The position numbers were made by a program, and so were the translations under genes. This document shows, piece by piece, positions 15,827 through 24,863 of a stretch of DNA of 64,000 nucleotides (position 1 is its first letter; every line of letters begins with the position of its first letter). Location: contig NZ_DS022276.1 in the NCBI RefSeq assembly GCF_000153725.1, positions 2,544,089 through 2,608,088 on the forward strand. The letters run 5' to 3'. The DNA is from Salipiger bermudensis HTCC2601. GTDB taxonomy: Bacteria > Pseudomonadota > Alphaproteobacteria > Rhodobacterales > Rhodobacteraceae. The notes below the pieces were generated by a model. The model searched no databases and was not told the DNA's origin. It worked only from the letters and a program-made list of their open reading frames with translations.

Positions 15827-17271
15827 GTGCCGGGGGGCGGCTGTCCCCCGGCGTGGCCGGGGAGGATGGCAGCGCCGCGCTGCGCCGTGGCCTGATGGCG
15901 GCGATCATGCTGGCGGCGCTGGTGCTGGTGTTCGTCGACTCGAAACTGGTGACTGGCGCGGCAGTGGCCGCGCTGGTGCTCTACCTCGCGCTGGCCCGCC
16001 GCCAGTTCGGCTTTGGCACATGGGTGCCGGTGCTGATGGCGCTGGTCGGGCTGGCCGCCGCGCTCTGGCGGGGTGTCGAGGCGTCGGTGCTCTGGCAGGG
16101 CGCCGATCGGATGCTGTTCCTCGCCGCGCTTATCGCCATGCTGGGCACGCTGCGCTCGGCCGCCGCCATCGCGCCCGAGGTGCATCGTGCCGGGCTCTTC
16201 GTCACCGGCCAGCCGGCCTCGCGGCGCTATCTGGCGATGACTGGCGGCGGGCACCTCTTCGGCGTGCTGATCAATTTCGGCGGGCTGGCGCTGCTCCTCG
16301 ACCTTGCCAAGCGCTCGATGGACAGCGCGGCGGCGGCAGAGCTGCCGCCCGAGGCGCGCGAGGCGCGGCTCAGGCGGATGACCATGGCGGTGGTGCGGGG
16401 CTTTTCGCTGATCTCGCTGTGGTCGCCCTTCGGCTTTGCCACCAACGCCATCCTGATCTCCGTGCCGGGGCTGAGCTATGCCAGCTTCGGCCCGCTGGGC
16501 TTTGCCATGTCTTTCGTCTTCATCGCGATTGGCTGGCTGTTCGACTTTCTCGACGGCCGGCGCTTCCGCCGCCTCGGCCTGCCGCGTCCGAGCCCGCCGC
16601 CGGGCAGCTGGACCGGCGCCGCGGCGCTGGTCGGCCACGTGCTGGCGCTGGGCACGGCGGTGTTCCTGCTCCACGAGGTGACGCCCCTGAGCTTCCAGCA
16701 AGGGCTGATCTGCGCGGTGCCGTGCTACGCGCTGCTCTGGGCCGCCGCCGCCACCCGCCAGGCGCCCGGCGGGCCGGCTTCCGGCGTGGCCGAGGCGGCG
16801 CGGACGACATGGGGTCGGCTCGGCGGGCTGGGGTCCGAGGTCGGGGTGTTCGCCTCGGCGGGGTTCCTGCCGGTGGTGCTGCTGGCGCTGATCCCCGCCG
16901 AGGAGCTGCGCGCGGTGATCTCGGGGCTTGGGCTCGGGCCGGTGGCGCTGGCCTGCGGCATTTCGCTCTCGATCTTCGGGCTGGCGCTGATCGGGGTGAA
17001 CCCGATCGTGGTGGCCTCGGTGCTGGGCGCCATCGCCTCGCAGCTGAACGTGCCGGGGCTCAGCGACACCGCCATCGCGCTGGCGATCACCGGTGGCTGG
17101 ACGGCGGTGATCGGGCTGTCGCCCTTCATCACCACGCTGGTGATCTGCTCGGCCATCGTCGGGCGCAGCACTTCGACCATCGGGCTGAGATGGAACGGAG
17201 CTTATTGCCTCGCCATCCTGACGGTCTGGTCGCTGATGCTGGCGGGGCTGATGTTGGGGGGGCTGATCTGA
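15820..17271 (+). CDS. polytopic membrane protein, putative IT-superfamily-like permease
   Basis: The protein has 483 residues from the ATG at 15820 inside the end of the hydratase gene. I do not recognise a named family. About 12-14 hydrophobic segments can be seen, including paired half-hairpin motifs WSPFGFATN and LSPFITT in the two halves, and a GVNPIV motif. That arrangement is reminiscent of ion-transporter-superfamily symporters with inverted repeats. Being the last gene of the acyl-CoA operon and coupled to the enoyl-CoA hydratase gene, it is a likely carboxylate uptake or efflux permease for the same pathway. Function is inferred from fold impression and position only. Confidence 0.6.
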   Translation: MLSAGGRLSPGVAGEDGSAALRRGLMAAIMLAALVLVFVDSKLVTGAAVAALVLYLALARRQFGFGTWVPVLMALVGLAAALWRGVEASVLWQGADRMLFLAALIAMLGTLRSAAAIAPEVHRAGLFVTGQPASRRYLAMTGGGHLFGVLINFGGLALLLDLAKRSMDSAAAAELPPEAREARLRRMTMAVVRGFSLISLWSPFGFATNAILISVPGLSYASFGPLGFAMSFVFIAIGWLFDFLDGRRFRRLGLPRPSPPPGSWTGAAALVGHVLALGTAVFLLHEVTPLSFQQGLICAVPCYALLWAAAATRQAPGGPASGVAEAARTTWGRLGGLGSEVGVFASAGFLPVVLLALIPAEELRAVISGLGLGPVALACGISLSIFGLALIGVNPIVVASVLGAIASQLNVPGLSDTAIALAITGGWTAVIGLSPFITTLVICSAIVGRSTSTIGLRWNGAYCLAILTVWSLMLAGLMLGGLI

Positions 17272-17312
17272 CGTAGCCAGATTCATGCTTCCGTGGCATG
17301 TTCATAGTATCA

Positions 17313-17333
17313 GGAATGCCTCCTGAGCATTCC
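17313..17333. terminator. weak hairpin between convergent permease and LysR genes
   Basis: GGAATGC (17313-17319) and GCATTCC (17327-17333) form a perfect 7-bp stem with a 7-base loop in the 70-bp gap between two convergent genes. There is no T-tract. Confidence 0.4.
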
Positions 17334-17341
17334 GATCGTAC

Positions 17342-18268
17342 TCAAAGCGTCGTCCCCGGCCACTGGCCGGAGGCCACCATCGCGTGCACCTCGGAGGTGA
17401 GGAAATCGGCGAAGCTGCTGGTGAGGCGCGAGCCGGGCCGGTTCAGCGGCGTCATCAGCACCAGCGTGCGGTCGATGGTGCGCCGGACGATAGGCCGGGC
17501 GATCAGCCGGCCCTCGCGGACATGGTGGATCACGCTGACCAGCGGCAGGATCGTGGCGCCCAGCCCGCGTTCGACGAAAGCGAGCATCGTGGGCAGGATA
17601 TCGATCTCGAGCACGACGTTCAGATCGATGCGGTCCTCATGTGCGATGGCCTCGACCCGGCCACGCAGACCATGCTCGGGATTGGGCAGGATGAGCGGCT
17701 GCTCGAGCGCGTCGCGGGCATGGATCGGCACGCCGTCTCGCGCGCCTTCGGTGTTGGCCGACTGGATCAGGAAAAGCTGTTCCATGATAATTGGTTGCGC
17801 CTTGATCGAAGGGGATTTCTGGCCCTCGTAGGCGACCCCCAGATCGATCTTTCCGCGCAGCAGCCAGTCCTGCACGTGGCCGCTGAATCCCGAGATGATC
17901 CGCAGCTTCACCTCGGGGTAATCCTGCATCGTGCGCTCGATCAGGTGGGTGGCCAGAATCTCGGAAACCGTGGGCGGCAGACCCAGCGTCACGGTGCCCG
18001 AAAGCGGTGCGCTGTGGCCCGAGATGTCACCCGCCAGATCCTCCATCTCCTCGAGAATCGCCTTGGCCCGGCGGGCCAGCCGGATGCCCTCTTCGGTGGG
18101 CATGACGCCGCGCCCGTGGCGGCGCAGAAGCGACACGCTCAGCTCCTCTTCCAGCGCCTTTACCTGCCGGCTCAGGGCGGGCTGGGCGATGTTCAGACGC
18201 TCGGCCGCGGCGGTGATGCTGTTGAGCTCGACGACCTGGATGAAGTTGCGGAGCTGGCGGAAATCCAT
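17342..18268 (-). CDS. LysR-family transcriptional regulator
   Basis: This 308-residue protein has the N-terminal LysR helix-turn-helix (MDFRQLRNFIQVVELNSITAAAERLNIAQPALSRQVKALE in pieces) and the two-lobed effector domain (VTLGLPPTVSEILATHL onwards). It is divergent from the TAXI TRAP transporter operon, which it probably regulates through the T-N11-A site in the shared promoter region. The effector may be the transported acid. The family assignment is secure; the target is inferred from divergence. Confidence 0.92.
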   Translation of the reverse strand: MDFRQLRNFIQVVELNSITAAAERLNIAQPALSRQVKALEEELSVSLLRRHGRGVMPTEEGIRLARRAKAILEEMEDLAGDISGHSAPLSGTVTLGLPPTVSEILATHLIERTMQDYPEVKLRIISGFSGHVQDWLLRGKIDLGVAYEGQKSPSIKAQPIIMEQLFLIQSANTEGARDGVPIHARDALEQPLILPNPEHGLRGRVEAIAHEDRIDLNVVLEIDILPTMLAFVERGLGATILPLVSVIHHVREGRLIARPIVRRTIDRTLVLMTPLNRPGSRLTSSFADFLTSEVHAMVASGQWPGTTL

Positions 18269-18301
18269 TCATGCCTCATTCGTATCTCTGTTATGTCTAT
18301 A

Positions 18302-18316
18302 ATGCATTTGAATCAT
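18302..18316. promoter_or_regulatory. candidate LysR binding site (T-N11-A)
   Basis: The 15-bp sequence ATGCATTTGAATCAT has the pattern ATG-N2-T...A-N2-CAT with a T-N11-A core, the usual LysR-type motif. It lies in the AT-rich part of the LysR/TRAP divergent region, 34 bp before the LysR start. Confidence 0.5.
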
Positions 18317-18450
18317 ATGTGCCAGTCGGACAGTGTTTCTCTCAGGGAAAGAGACGTCCGGCCGATCACCGCTCTTGCGGGGCCGTTGCCGGGGCAGGGC
18401 CAGAGGAGGATTGGCCGCCGGACGGGCTTTCGCCACACAGGGAGGATTAC

Positions 18451-19581
18451 ATGAAGACCAGATTCAAACTCGGGGCTGCCGTAGGTGGCCTGATGGCGCT
18501 TTGCGGCGCGGGCGTATCGGCGCAGGAGCTGCCGAACACCATGGTGTGGACGTCCTACGACGTGGGCTCGGCCGGCTACGCCGAGGCCTCTGCCATCGCC
18601 GATGCCTTCGGCAAGGAGTTCGGCACCCGTGTCCGCATCCAGCCTTCGGGCAGCGGCATCGGCCGTCTGCAGCCGCTTCTTCAGGGCCGCGCCGACTATG
18701 CCTTCCTTGCCACCGAGGCGTTCTTCCTGTCCGAGGGTGCGTTCGACTTCGCGACCCCGGAATGGGGGCCGCGCGAGCTGCGCGCCGTAGCCGGCCGTCC
18801 GGCGGGCATCACCCTGATCGCCGCCGGGGATGCCGGCATCGAGACCGTGGCGGATGCTCGCGGCAAGCGCATCGCCTTCGTCGCCGGAAACCCGTCGGTG
18901 AATGTGAAATGCGAGGCGATCCTGGCGTTCGGCGGGCTCACCCTCGACGATGTCGAGGTGGTGACCTTCCCGACCTACGCCTCGGCCATGTCGTCGATGA
19001 CCCGCAACGAATCCGACGCCACCTGCACGACGCCTACCACAAGCCAGCTCTATGAGCTGGCCGAGAGCCCGCGTGGCATCCACTACGCGCCGCTCGAGGC
19101 CGACAATGCCGAGGGCTGGGAAGGCCTGCTCAAGGTGCTGCCGATCATGGGGCCGTCCGACGAGGATGTGGCCGCCGGGCTCGAGGAAGGCGAGATCGCC
19201 AAGATGGCGGCCTACCGCTATCCGGTGATCACCACCACGGTCGAGAAATCCGCCGATGACGTCTACGCCTTCATCAAGGCGCTGGATGAGACCTACGATC
19301 TCTACAAGGACGGCACCGCCACGATGACGCGGTGGACGCTGGAGAAATCGGGCAAGCCGGCGATCGACGTGCCGTTCCACGAGGGCGCCGTGCGCTACCT
19401 CAAGGAAAAGGGCATCTGGACCGAAGAGGACGATGCCTGGAACGAGAAACGCACCCAGCGCATGAACGCGCTCGTCGAGGCCTGGGACAGCTTCAAGTCC
19501 GAGAACGAGGGCCTGTCGGAAGAAGACTTCGCAGAGGCCTGGATGGCCCGCCGTGCCGAGATCGTCGCCGGCCTGAACTGA
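18451..19581 (+). CDS. TAXI-family TRAP transporter solute-binding protein
   Basis: The protein has 376 residues from the ATG at 18451, preceded by GGAGG. A signal peptide (LMALCGAGVSAQE) leads into VWTSYDVGSAGYAEASAIADAF and IQPSGSGIGRLQPLLQGRADYAF, typical of the TAXI (TRAP-associated extracytoplasmic immunogenic) binding proteins. It would capture an organic acid in the periplasm for the fused permease encoded next. A hairpin after its stop probably raises its expression over the permease. The ligand is unknown; the CoA-transferase and lyase downstream suggest a carboxylate. Confidence 0.9.
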   Translation: MKTRFKLGAAVGGLMALCGAGVSAQELPNTMVWTSYDVGSAGYAEASAIADAFGKEFGTRVRIQPSGSGIGRLQPLLQGRADYAFLATEAFFLSEGAFDFATPEWGPRELRAVAGRPAGITLIAAGDAGIETVADARGKRIAFVAGNPSVNVKCEAILAFGGLTLDDVEVVTFPTYASAMSSMTRNESDATCTTPTTSQLYELAESPRGIHYAPLEADNAEGWEGLLKVLPIMGPSDEDVAAGLEEGEIAKMAAYRYPVITTTVEKSADDVYAFIKALDETYDLYKDGTATMTRWTLEKSGKPAIDVPFHEGAVRYLKEKGIWTEEDDAWNEKRTQRMNALVEAWDSFKSENEGLSEEDFAEAWMARRAEIVAGLN

Positions 19582-19601
19582 GCCACTGAACGCTGATCGT
19601 G

Positions 19602-19626
19602 CCCCCGGCGGTTCGCCCGCCGGGGG
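19602..19626 (+). terminator. intercistronic hairpin after the TRAP binding-protein gene
   Basis: A perfect 10-bp stem (CCCCCGGCGG at 19602-19611, complement at 19617-19626) with a 5-base loop lies 20 bp after the binding-protein stop. No T-tract follows, so it is more likely an mRNA-stabilising or attenuating structure than a full terminator. Confidence 0.6.
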
Positions 19627-19655
19627 AAGACCTCTTGCCAGATCAGGACGAGATC

Positions 19656-21608
19656 ATGGATTCCGACCAAACCACCTCGGCCGCGGCGCCGGAGGGGGGC
19701 TCTGCGCAGGCACAGCCCGACTCCGCCCTCCAGACGGCCCTCCGCGCGATCGTGATGGTGCTTGGCGCCCTCGGCGTCATCATGGCGATCAACCAGCAGT
19801 TTCTCCTCAATATTTTCGGGTTCCAGCCGCTCGGCAACGCCTATCTCTACTACCTGATCGGCATCTTCCTGGCGCTGGCCTTCCTGACGCTGCCCGCCAC
19901 CGCGATGAACCCGCGCCGGTTCTGGTGGCTCAACATCGTGCTCGCCATCGCCGCGATGGGCAGCGCCGGATGGCTGGGCTTCCACGGGCTCGACATCATC
20001 CAGAAGGGCTGGGAATACGACGCGCCGCTGGGGGCAGATATCGCGGCCTCGGTGCTGATCGTGCTGGTGCTCGAGGGCGTGCGGCGGGCGGGTGGCCCGA
20101 TCCTGCTGTTCACGGCGCTGCTGTTCGGGACCTATCCGCTTTACGCCGACTACATGCCGGGCTTCCTCTGGGGCACCGAGTATTCGCTGGTCGGCACCGT
20201 CCGGGCGCATGTGCTGGGCGTCGAGTCGATCATCGGCATCCCGATGCAGGTGGTGGCCGAGCTGGTCATCGGCTTCGTGATCTTCGGCTCGGTTCTGGTG
20301 GCCACCAAGGGCAGCGATTTCTTCATGGAGCTGGCCTCGGCGCTGCTCGGGCACAGCCGGGGCGGGCCCGCCAAGGTCGCCGTGATGGGCTCGGGCATCC
20401 TTGGCTCGCTCTCGGGGAGCGTGATCTCGAACATTCTGACCTCGGGGCCGTTCTCGATCCCGACCATGCGCCGGGTGGGTTATCCCGCGCATTACGCCGC
20501 CGCCGTCGAGGCCTGCGCCTCCACCGGCGCCACCTTGATGCCGCCGGTGATGGGTACCGTGGCCTTCGTCATGGCCTCGTTCCTGGGCGTACAATACTCG
20601 TCCATCGTCATCGCGGCGGTGATCCCGGCGATCCTGTTCTACGTGGCGCTGCTGTTCCAGGTCGACATGTATGCCGCGCGCCGCGGCCTCAAGGGCCTGC
20701 CGCGCAGCGAGACGCCGCCGATCTGGCCGGTGCTGAAGAGCGGCTGGCCCTACCTGCTGAGCCTCGCGGTGCTGATCTTCGTGTTGATGGGGCTGCGCAT
20801 GGAAGCGCGTTCGCCCTATTACGCCTCGGTCGTGATGCTGGTCGCCACCGCGTTCCGCAAGGAGACCCGCCTGACGCTGGCCCGCGCCAAGGGCCTGCTG
20901 CTCGACATCTCGTGCAATATCGCGAGCCTTGTGGCCGTGCTGGCGGGCATCGGGCTGGTCGTTGGGGGCCTGTCCTATACCGGCGTCGCAGGCGCCTTCT
21001 CGCGCGAGCTGCTGCTCTATGCCGGTGGCAACACTGCGCTGATGCTGATCGCGGGGGCGGTGACGAGCTTCGTGCTCGGCATGGGGATGACGGTGACGGC
21101 CTGCTACATCTTCCTGTCGATCCTGCTGGCGCCGGCGCTGGTGCAGGCCGGGCTCAACCCGATCGCCAGCCACCTGTTCATCCTTTACTGGGGCATGCTC
21201 TCCTACATCACGCCGCCGGTGGCGCTGGCGGCGATCACCGCGGCCAACGTGGCGGGCTCCAAGCCGATGAAGACCGGCTTCCATGCCATGCGCCTGGGCA
21301 TGCCGCTCTTCGTGCTGCCCTTCATCTTCGTCTACGACCCGGCGCTGATCATGGAAGGCAGCTGGCTGCAGATCATCGAGCGCGTGGGCCTGACAGTGCT
21401 GGCGATCTGGGCGATCACCTCGGCCTTCGAGAGCTGGATCTACAAGGTCGGCCGCATCGGCATCGCCAGCCGCATCGCCTTTGGGGCAGGGGGGATCCTC
21501 GTATTGTTTCCCGAACTCACAACCAGCCTGATCGGGGCGGCGGTGCTGGTGGGCGTGATCGTGGTGAACCTCGGCCTGGGCCGCCGCCGCGCCACCGTGA
21601 AGGCCTGA
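19656..21608 (+). CDS. TRAP transporter fused permease (TAXI-type, DctQ-DctM fusion)
   Basis: The protein has 650 residues from the ATG at 19656, with AGGACGAG upstream. A GTG at 19599 is rejected because the hairpin would then lie inside the coding region. The N-terminal part has about four to six membrane segments (small-subunit-like), followed by a DctM-type large domain with SGSVISNILTSGPFSIPTM and GATLMPPVMGTVAFVMASFLG. It imports the ligand of the TAXI protein with sodium or proton co-transport. It is followed at 11 bp by the CoA-transferase genes, in keeping with uptake followed by activation. Confidence 0.92.
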   Translation: MDSDQTTSAAAPEGGSAQAQPDSALQTALRAIVMVLGALGVIMAINQQFLLNIFGFQPLGNAYLYYLIGIFLALAFLTLPATAMNPRRFWWLNIVLAIAAMGSAGWLGFHGLDIIQKGWEYDAPLGADIAASVLIVLVLEGVRRAGGPILLFTALLFGTYPLYADYMPGFLWGTEYSLVGTVRAHVLGVESIIGIPMQVVAELVIGFVIFGSVLVATKGSDFFMELASALLGHSRGGPAKVAVMGSGILGSLSGSVISNILTSGPFSIPTMRRVGYPAHYAAAVEACASTGATLMPPVMGTVAFVMASFLGVQYSSIVIAAVIPAILFYVALLFQVDMYAARRGLKGLPRSETPPIWPVLKSGWPYLLSLAVLIFVLMGLRMEARSPYYASVVMLVATAFRKETRLTLARAKGLLLDISCNIASLVAVLAGIGLVVGGLSYTGVAGAFSRELLLYAGGNTALMLIAGAVTSFVLGMGMTVTACYIFLSILLAPALVQAGLNPIASHLFILYWGMLSYITPPVALAAITAANVAGSKPMKTGFHAMRLGMPLFVLPFIFVYDPALIMEGSWLQIIERVGLTVLAIWAITSAFESWIYKVGRIGIASRIAFGAGGILVLFPELTTSLIGAAVLVGVIVVNLGLGRRRATVKA

Positions 21609-21619
21609 GGGAGGACCGC

Positions 21620-22285
21620 ATGGACAAGAGTGTCGACGATCTGGCGCACGCGGTCGCGCCGGTCACCGATGGTGCGTCGGTGATGATCGGGGGCTTCGGC
21701 TCCTCGGGCATCCCCTTCGGGCTGATCGACGCCCTGCTCGAGCAGGGCGCCACCGGGCTGACGGTGATCTCGAACAACGCCGGGGCCGGCGAGACCGGCA
21801 TCGCCAAGCTGCTCAAGGCGGGCAGGGTCGCCAAGGTGATCTGCTCCTACCCGCGCACGCCGGGCTCGATCTGGTTCGAACAGCGCTTCAAGGCGGGCGA
21901 GGTGGAGCTCGAGGTGGTGCCGCAGGGCACGCTGGCCGAGCGCATCCGCGCCGCGGGCGCCGGGCTGGGCGGGTTCCTGACGCCCACCGGCTACGGCACG
22001 CGGCTGGCCGAGGGCAAGGAGACCCGGGTGATCGATGGGCGCGGCTACGTGCTCGAGGCGCCTCTGCCGGCGGATTTCGCGCTGATCCGCGCCGATCGCG
22101 GCGACAAGTGGGGCAATCTCAATTTTCACGCCACCGCCCGCAACTTCAATCCGGTGATGGCGATGGCCGCGACGCACGCGATCGTCGAGGTCCGCGAGCT
22201 GTCGGACGCGCCGCTCGATCCCGAGACCGTGGTGACACCGGGTATTTTCGTGCAGGGCGTGGTGGAATACGGGGTGAGACCATGA
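21620..22285 (+). CDS. 3-oxoacid-type CoA-transferase, alpha subunit
   Basis: This 221-residue class I CoA-transferase alpha subunit starts at 21620 with GAGGGAGGA upstream. It has VMIGGFGSSGIPFGLI (CoA-binding glycine motif), GFLTPTGYGTRLAEGKE and NLNFHATARNFNPVMAMAA. It works with the beta subunit encoded next (4-bp overlap), moving CoA from a donor such as succinyl-CoA to a carboxylate. Downstream of the TRAP transporter it is the best candidate for activating the imported acid. PcaI/ScoA-type enzymes are the closest named group, but the substrate here is not established. Confidence 0.9.
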   Translation: MDKSVDDLAHAVAPVTDGASVMIGGFGSSGIPFGLIDALLEQGATGLTVISNNAGAGETGIAKLLKAGRVAKVICSYPRTPGSIWFEQRFKAGEVELEVVPQGTLAERIRAAGAGLGGFLTPTGYGTRLAEGKETRVIDGRGYVLEAPLPADFALIRADRGDKWGNLNFHATARNFNPVMAMAATHAIVEVRELSDAPLDPETVVTPGIFVQGVVEYGVRP

Positions 22286-22932
22286 CCGTAGTGACGATGA
22301 ACGCGCTCGACGATGCGCAGCTGGCCGCCCGCGTGGCGCAGGACATCCCCGACGGCTCTTACGTGAACCTCGGCATCGGCAAGCCCACCCATGTCTCGGG
22401 CTACGTGCCCGACGGGCGCGAGGTGATCTATCACTCCGAGAACGGGATCCTTGGCGTCGGGCCAACGCCCGCGCCGGGCACCGAGGATCCCGAGCTGATC
22501 GACGCCAGCAAGCGCTATGTCACCGCCGCGCCCGGTGCGGCCTATTTCGAGCATTCCGACAGCTTCGCGATGATGCGCGGCGGTCATATCGATATCGCGG
22601 TGCTCGGGGCCTACCAGGTGGCCGAGAATGGCGATCTGGCCAACTGGGCGACGCTGGACGAGACCTACCCCCCGGCGGTAGGCGGCGCGATGGATCTCGT
22701 GGTTGGTGTGCCGACGATCTTCGTGATGATGCGCCACGTGAACCGCGACGGCAGCCCCAAGCTGCTGAAACGGTGCACCTATCCGCTCACCGGCCTCGGC
22801 GTGGTGAGCCGGGTCTATACCGATCTCGCGGTGCTTGACGTTACGCCCGAGGGCTTCCGCCTCGTCGAGCTTACCCCCGGCAACAGCCTCGACGCGGTGC
22901 AGGCCGTGACCGAGGCGCGCATCCTGACCTGA
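22282..22932 (+). CDS. 3-oxoacid-type CoA-transferase, beta subunit
   Basis: This 216-residue beta subunit carries the catalytic glutamate in the SENG motif (VIYHSENGILGVGP), together with NLGIGKPTHVSGYVP and GGHIDIAVLGAYQV. It overlaps the alpha-subunit gene by 4 bp (ATGA) and its stop overlaps the start of the CoA-ester lyase gene. The two subunits form the active heteromer. Confidence 0.92.
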   Translation: MTVVTMNALDDAQLAARVAQDIPDGSYVNLGIGKPTHVSGYVPDGREVIYHSENGILGVGPTPAPGTEDPELIDASKRYVTAAPGAAYFEHSDSFAMMRGGHIDIAVLGAYQVAENGDLANWATLDETYPPAVGGAMDLVVGVPTIFVMMRHVNRDGSPKLLKRCTYPLTGLGVVSRVYTDLAVLDVTPEGFRLVELTPGNSLDAVQAVTEARILT

Positions 22933-23837
22933 TGGCCCGGGGCGAGCCTGCCGGCCCGCGCGGGCGCAAGGAGGGGCCGCGCGCGCGCAAGGGGGGTGAG
23001 CCGGTGGCGCGCGCTGCGGCCGAGCCTGGGTCTGCGAACGGCCCGTTCCTGCCGCTCTTCGTCTCTGCCGACCGGCCCGATCTCTTCGCCAGGGCCTGCA
23101 CCGCGGGTGCCGATGCGGTGGTGATCGATTTCGAGGATTCGGTCCCGCCCGAGAGCAAGGCGCTGGTGCGGCGGATCCCGCAGAGCGCGCTTCCGGCCGA
23201 GCGTCCGGTGCCGATCTACCTCCGGGTCAATGCGCCCGGCACGCCGTGGTATCGCGACGACGTGGCCTTCGCCCGTGGTGCCGGCTTCGAGGGCGTGGTG
23301 CTGCCCAAGGTCAAGAGCGTGGCGCAGCTCACCGCGCTGCGCGAGGCGCTGGGGGAGGGGCAGACCATCATCGCCCTGATCGAGACCATGCGGGGCCTTG
23401 CCCGGGTCGAGGAGATCGCCTGCGCCGCCGACCGGATCGCCTTCGGCTCGCTGGACATCTGCGAGGACCTGGGCTGTGCGCACACCCGCATGGCGCTCTT
23501 GCCGCTGCGCAGCCGCATGGTGCAGGCCGCGCGGCTGGCCGGGCGCCCGGCACCGCTCGACGGGGTTACGGTCTCGGTGGTAGACGCGGCGCTGGTCAGC
23601 GACGAGGCGATGCACGCCAGCGAGCTGGGCTTCGGCGGCAAGTGCCTGATACATCCGCGCCAGATCGCCCCGGCGCGGGCCGGATTCCGTGCCGAGCAGC
23701 CGGATCTCGACTGGGCGCGCAACGTGATCGCGGCAGAAGCCGGCGAGCTCACGGCCGCCGACGAAGCCGAGTTGATGCACTCGCCGGTGGTGGCCCGCGC
23801 GCGGCGGCTGCTGAACCGCGGCAAGGCAGGATTGTAG
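22932..23837 (+). CDS. second HpcH/HpaI CoA-ester lyase
   Basis: The 301-residue frame starts at 22932, overlapping the CoA-transferase stop. Its first 30 residues are Arg/Gly/Ala-rich and unlike the family, so the real start may lie further in. The core has PLFVSADRPDLFARACTAGADAV, VIDFEDSVP, ALIETMRGLARVEEI, IAFGSLDICEDLGC and KCLIHPRQIAPA. It cleaves a beta-hydroxyacyl-CoA. It is a paralogue of the enzyme at 2841-3641 and belongs to a different operon here, downstream of the CoA-transferase. A citramalyl- or malyl-type substrate is plausible. Confidence 0.85.
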   Translation: MARGEPAGPRGRKEGPRARKGGEPVARAAAEPGSANGPFLPLFVSADRPDLFARACTAGADAVVIDFEDSVPPESKALVRRIPQSALPAERPVPIYLRVNAPGTPWYRDDVAFARGAGFEGVVLPKVKSVAQLTALREALGEGQTIIALIETMRGLARVEEIACAADRIAFGSLDICEDLGCAHTRMALLPLRSRMVQAARLAGRPAPLDGVTVSVVDAALVSDEAMHASELGFGGKCLIHPRQIAPARAGFRAEQPDLDWARNVIAAEAGELTAADEAELMHSPVVARARRLLNRGKAGL

Positions 23838-23886
23838 ACGCGGGCAGCCCCTGAGCGGGCCGCGCGTCGCTGTAACGGAGAAGACG

Positions 23887-24852
23887 ATGACACAGCATTC
23901 CCCCATCGAAGCGCTCGGCACGGGGCTCACGCTGCCGCTGATTGGCGCGCCGATGTTTCTTGCCTCGGGCGTCGATCTGGTCGTGGCGCAATGCTGCGCC
24001 GGGGTGATCGGCACCTTCCCGGCGCTCAACGCCCGGCCCGCCGCGCAGCTCGACGACTGGCTGTCCGAGATCGAGACCCGTCTCGAGACTTTCCGCCGCG
24101 AGACCGGAAAGCCCACCGCCCCCTATGGCGTCAACCTGATCGTCAACGACTACAACACCCGGCTGGAGGAGGATCTGGCGACCCTCGTGCGCCACGAGGT
24201 GCCGCTGGTCATCACCTCTCTCTCGGCGCCCGACAAGGTGGTCGAGGCGGTGCACGGCTATGGCGGGCTGGTGTTTCACGACGTGGTCAAGGCGCGCCAC
24301 GCCCGCCGCGCCGCCCGCGCCGGTGTCGACGGGCTGATCCTTGTCTGCGCCGGGGCCGGGGGGCACGCGGGCACGCTCAGCCCCTTCGCGCTGGTCGAGG
24401 AGGTGCGCGCCTTCTGGGAGGGGCCGCTGGCGCTTTCGGGGGCCATCGCCAATGGCCGCTCGATCCTCGCAGCACAGGCGCTGGGATGCGACTTCGCCTA
24501 TGCCGGAACCGTCTTCATTCCCACCGAGGAGGCCATCGCGCCGGAGGCCCACAAGCAGATGATCGTCGAGGCAGGCTCGGACGAGATCCTCTACACGCCG
24601 ATGTTCTCGGGCACCCACGCCAACTACCTTGTGCCGAGCATCGCGGCGGCGGGGGTCGACCTCGACGAGGCACGGCTGGCCCAGCCGCGCCGCATGGGCG
24701 CCAAGACCGACCCCGACCGCCCCAAGGCGTGGTCGCAGGTCTGGAGCGCCGGCCAGGCGGTGGGCCAGTCCCGGGCGCTTGAGCCGGCGGGCGAGGTGAT
24801 TGCCCGGCTCGACCGCGAATACCGCGCCGCCCGCGCAGCACTTTGCGGCTGA
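23887..24852 (+). CDS. nitronate monooxygenase family (NMO/2-nitropropane dioxygenase-like) flavoprotein
   Basis: This 321-residue FMN-dependent TIM-barrel protein starts at 23887 with CGGAGAA upstream. The N terminus (LTLPLIGAPMFLASGVDLVVAQ) and the FMN-phosphate region (LVCAGAGGHAGTLSPFALV, with the catalytic-type His, then LSGAIANGRSILAAQALGCDFAYAGT) are typical. Family members oxidise nitronates, but many act on other compounds and a few are isomerase-like. In this operon between a CoA-ester lyase and an MmgE/PrpD protein, its substrate may be an intermediate of the imported acid; I cannot say which. Confidence 0.85.
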   Translation: MTQHSPIEALGTGLTLPLIGAPMFLASGVDLVVAQCCAGVIGTFPALNARPAAQLDDWLSEIETRLETFRRETGKPTAPYGVNLIVNDYNTRLEEDLATLVRHEVPLVITSLSAPDKVVEAVHGYGGLVFHDVVKARHARRAARAGVDGLILVCAGAGGHAGTLSPFALVEEVRAFWEGPLALSGAIANGRSILAAQALGCDFAYAGTVFIPTEEAIAPEAHKQMIVEAGSDEILYTPMFSGTHANYLVPSIAAAGVDLDEARLAQPRRMGAKTDPDRPKAWSQVWSAGQAVGQSRALEPAGEVIARLDREYRAARAALCG

Positions 24853-24863
24853 AAGGAGCCTCC

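Noticed and set aside
19599..19655. GTG at 19599 as start of the TRAP permease
   Set aside because: It would put an intercistronic hairpin inside the coding region and adds a Pro/Asp-rich stretch foreign to the family. The ATG at 19656 has a better ribosome site.
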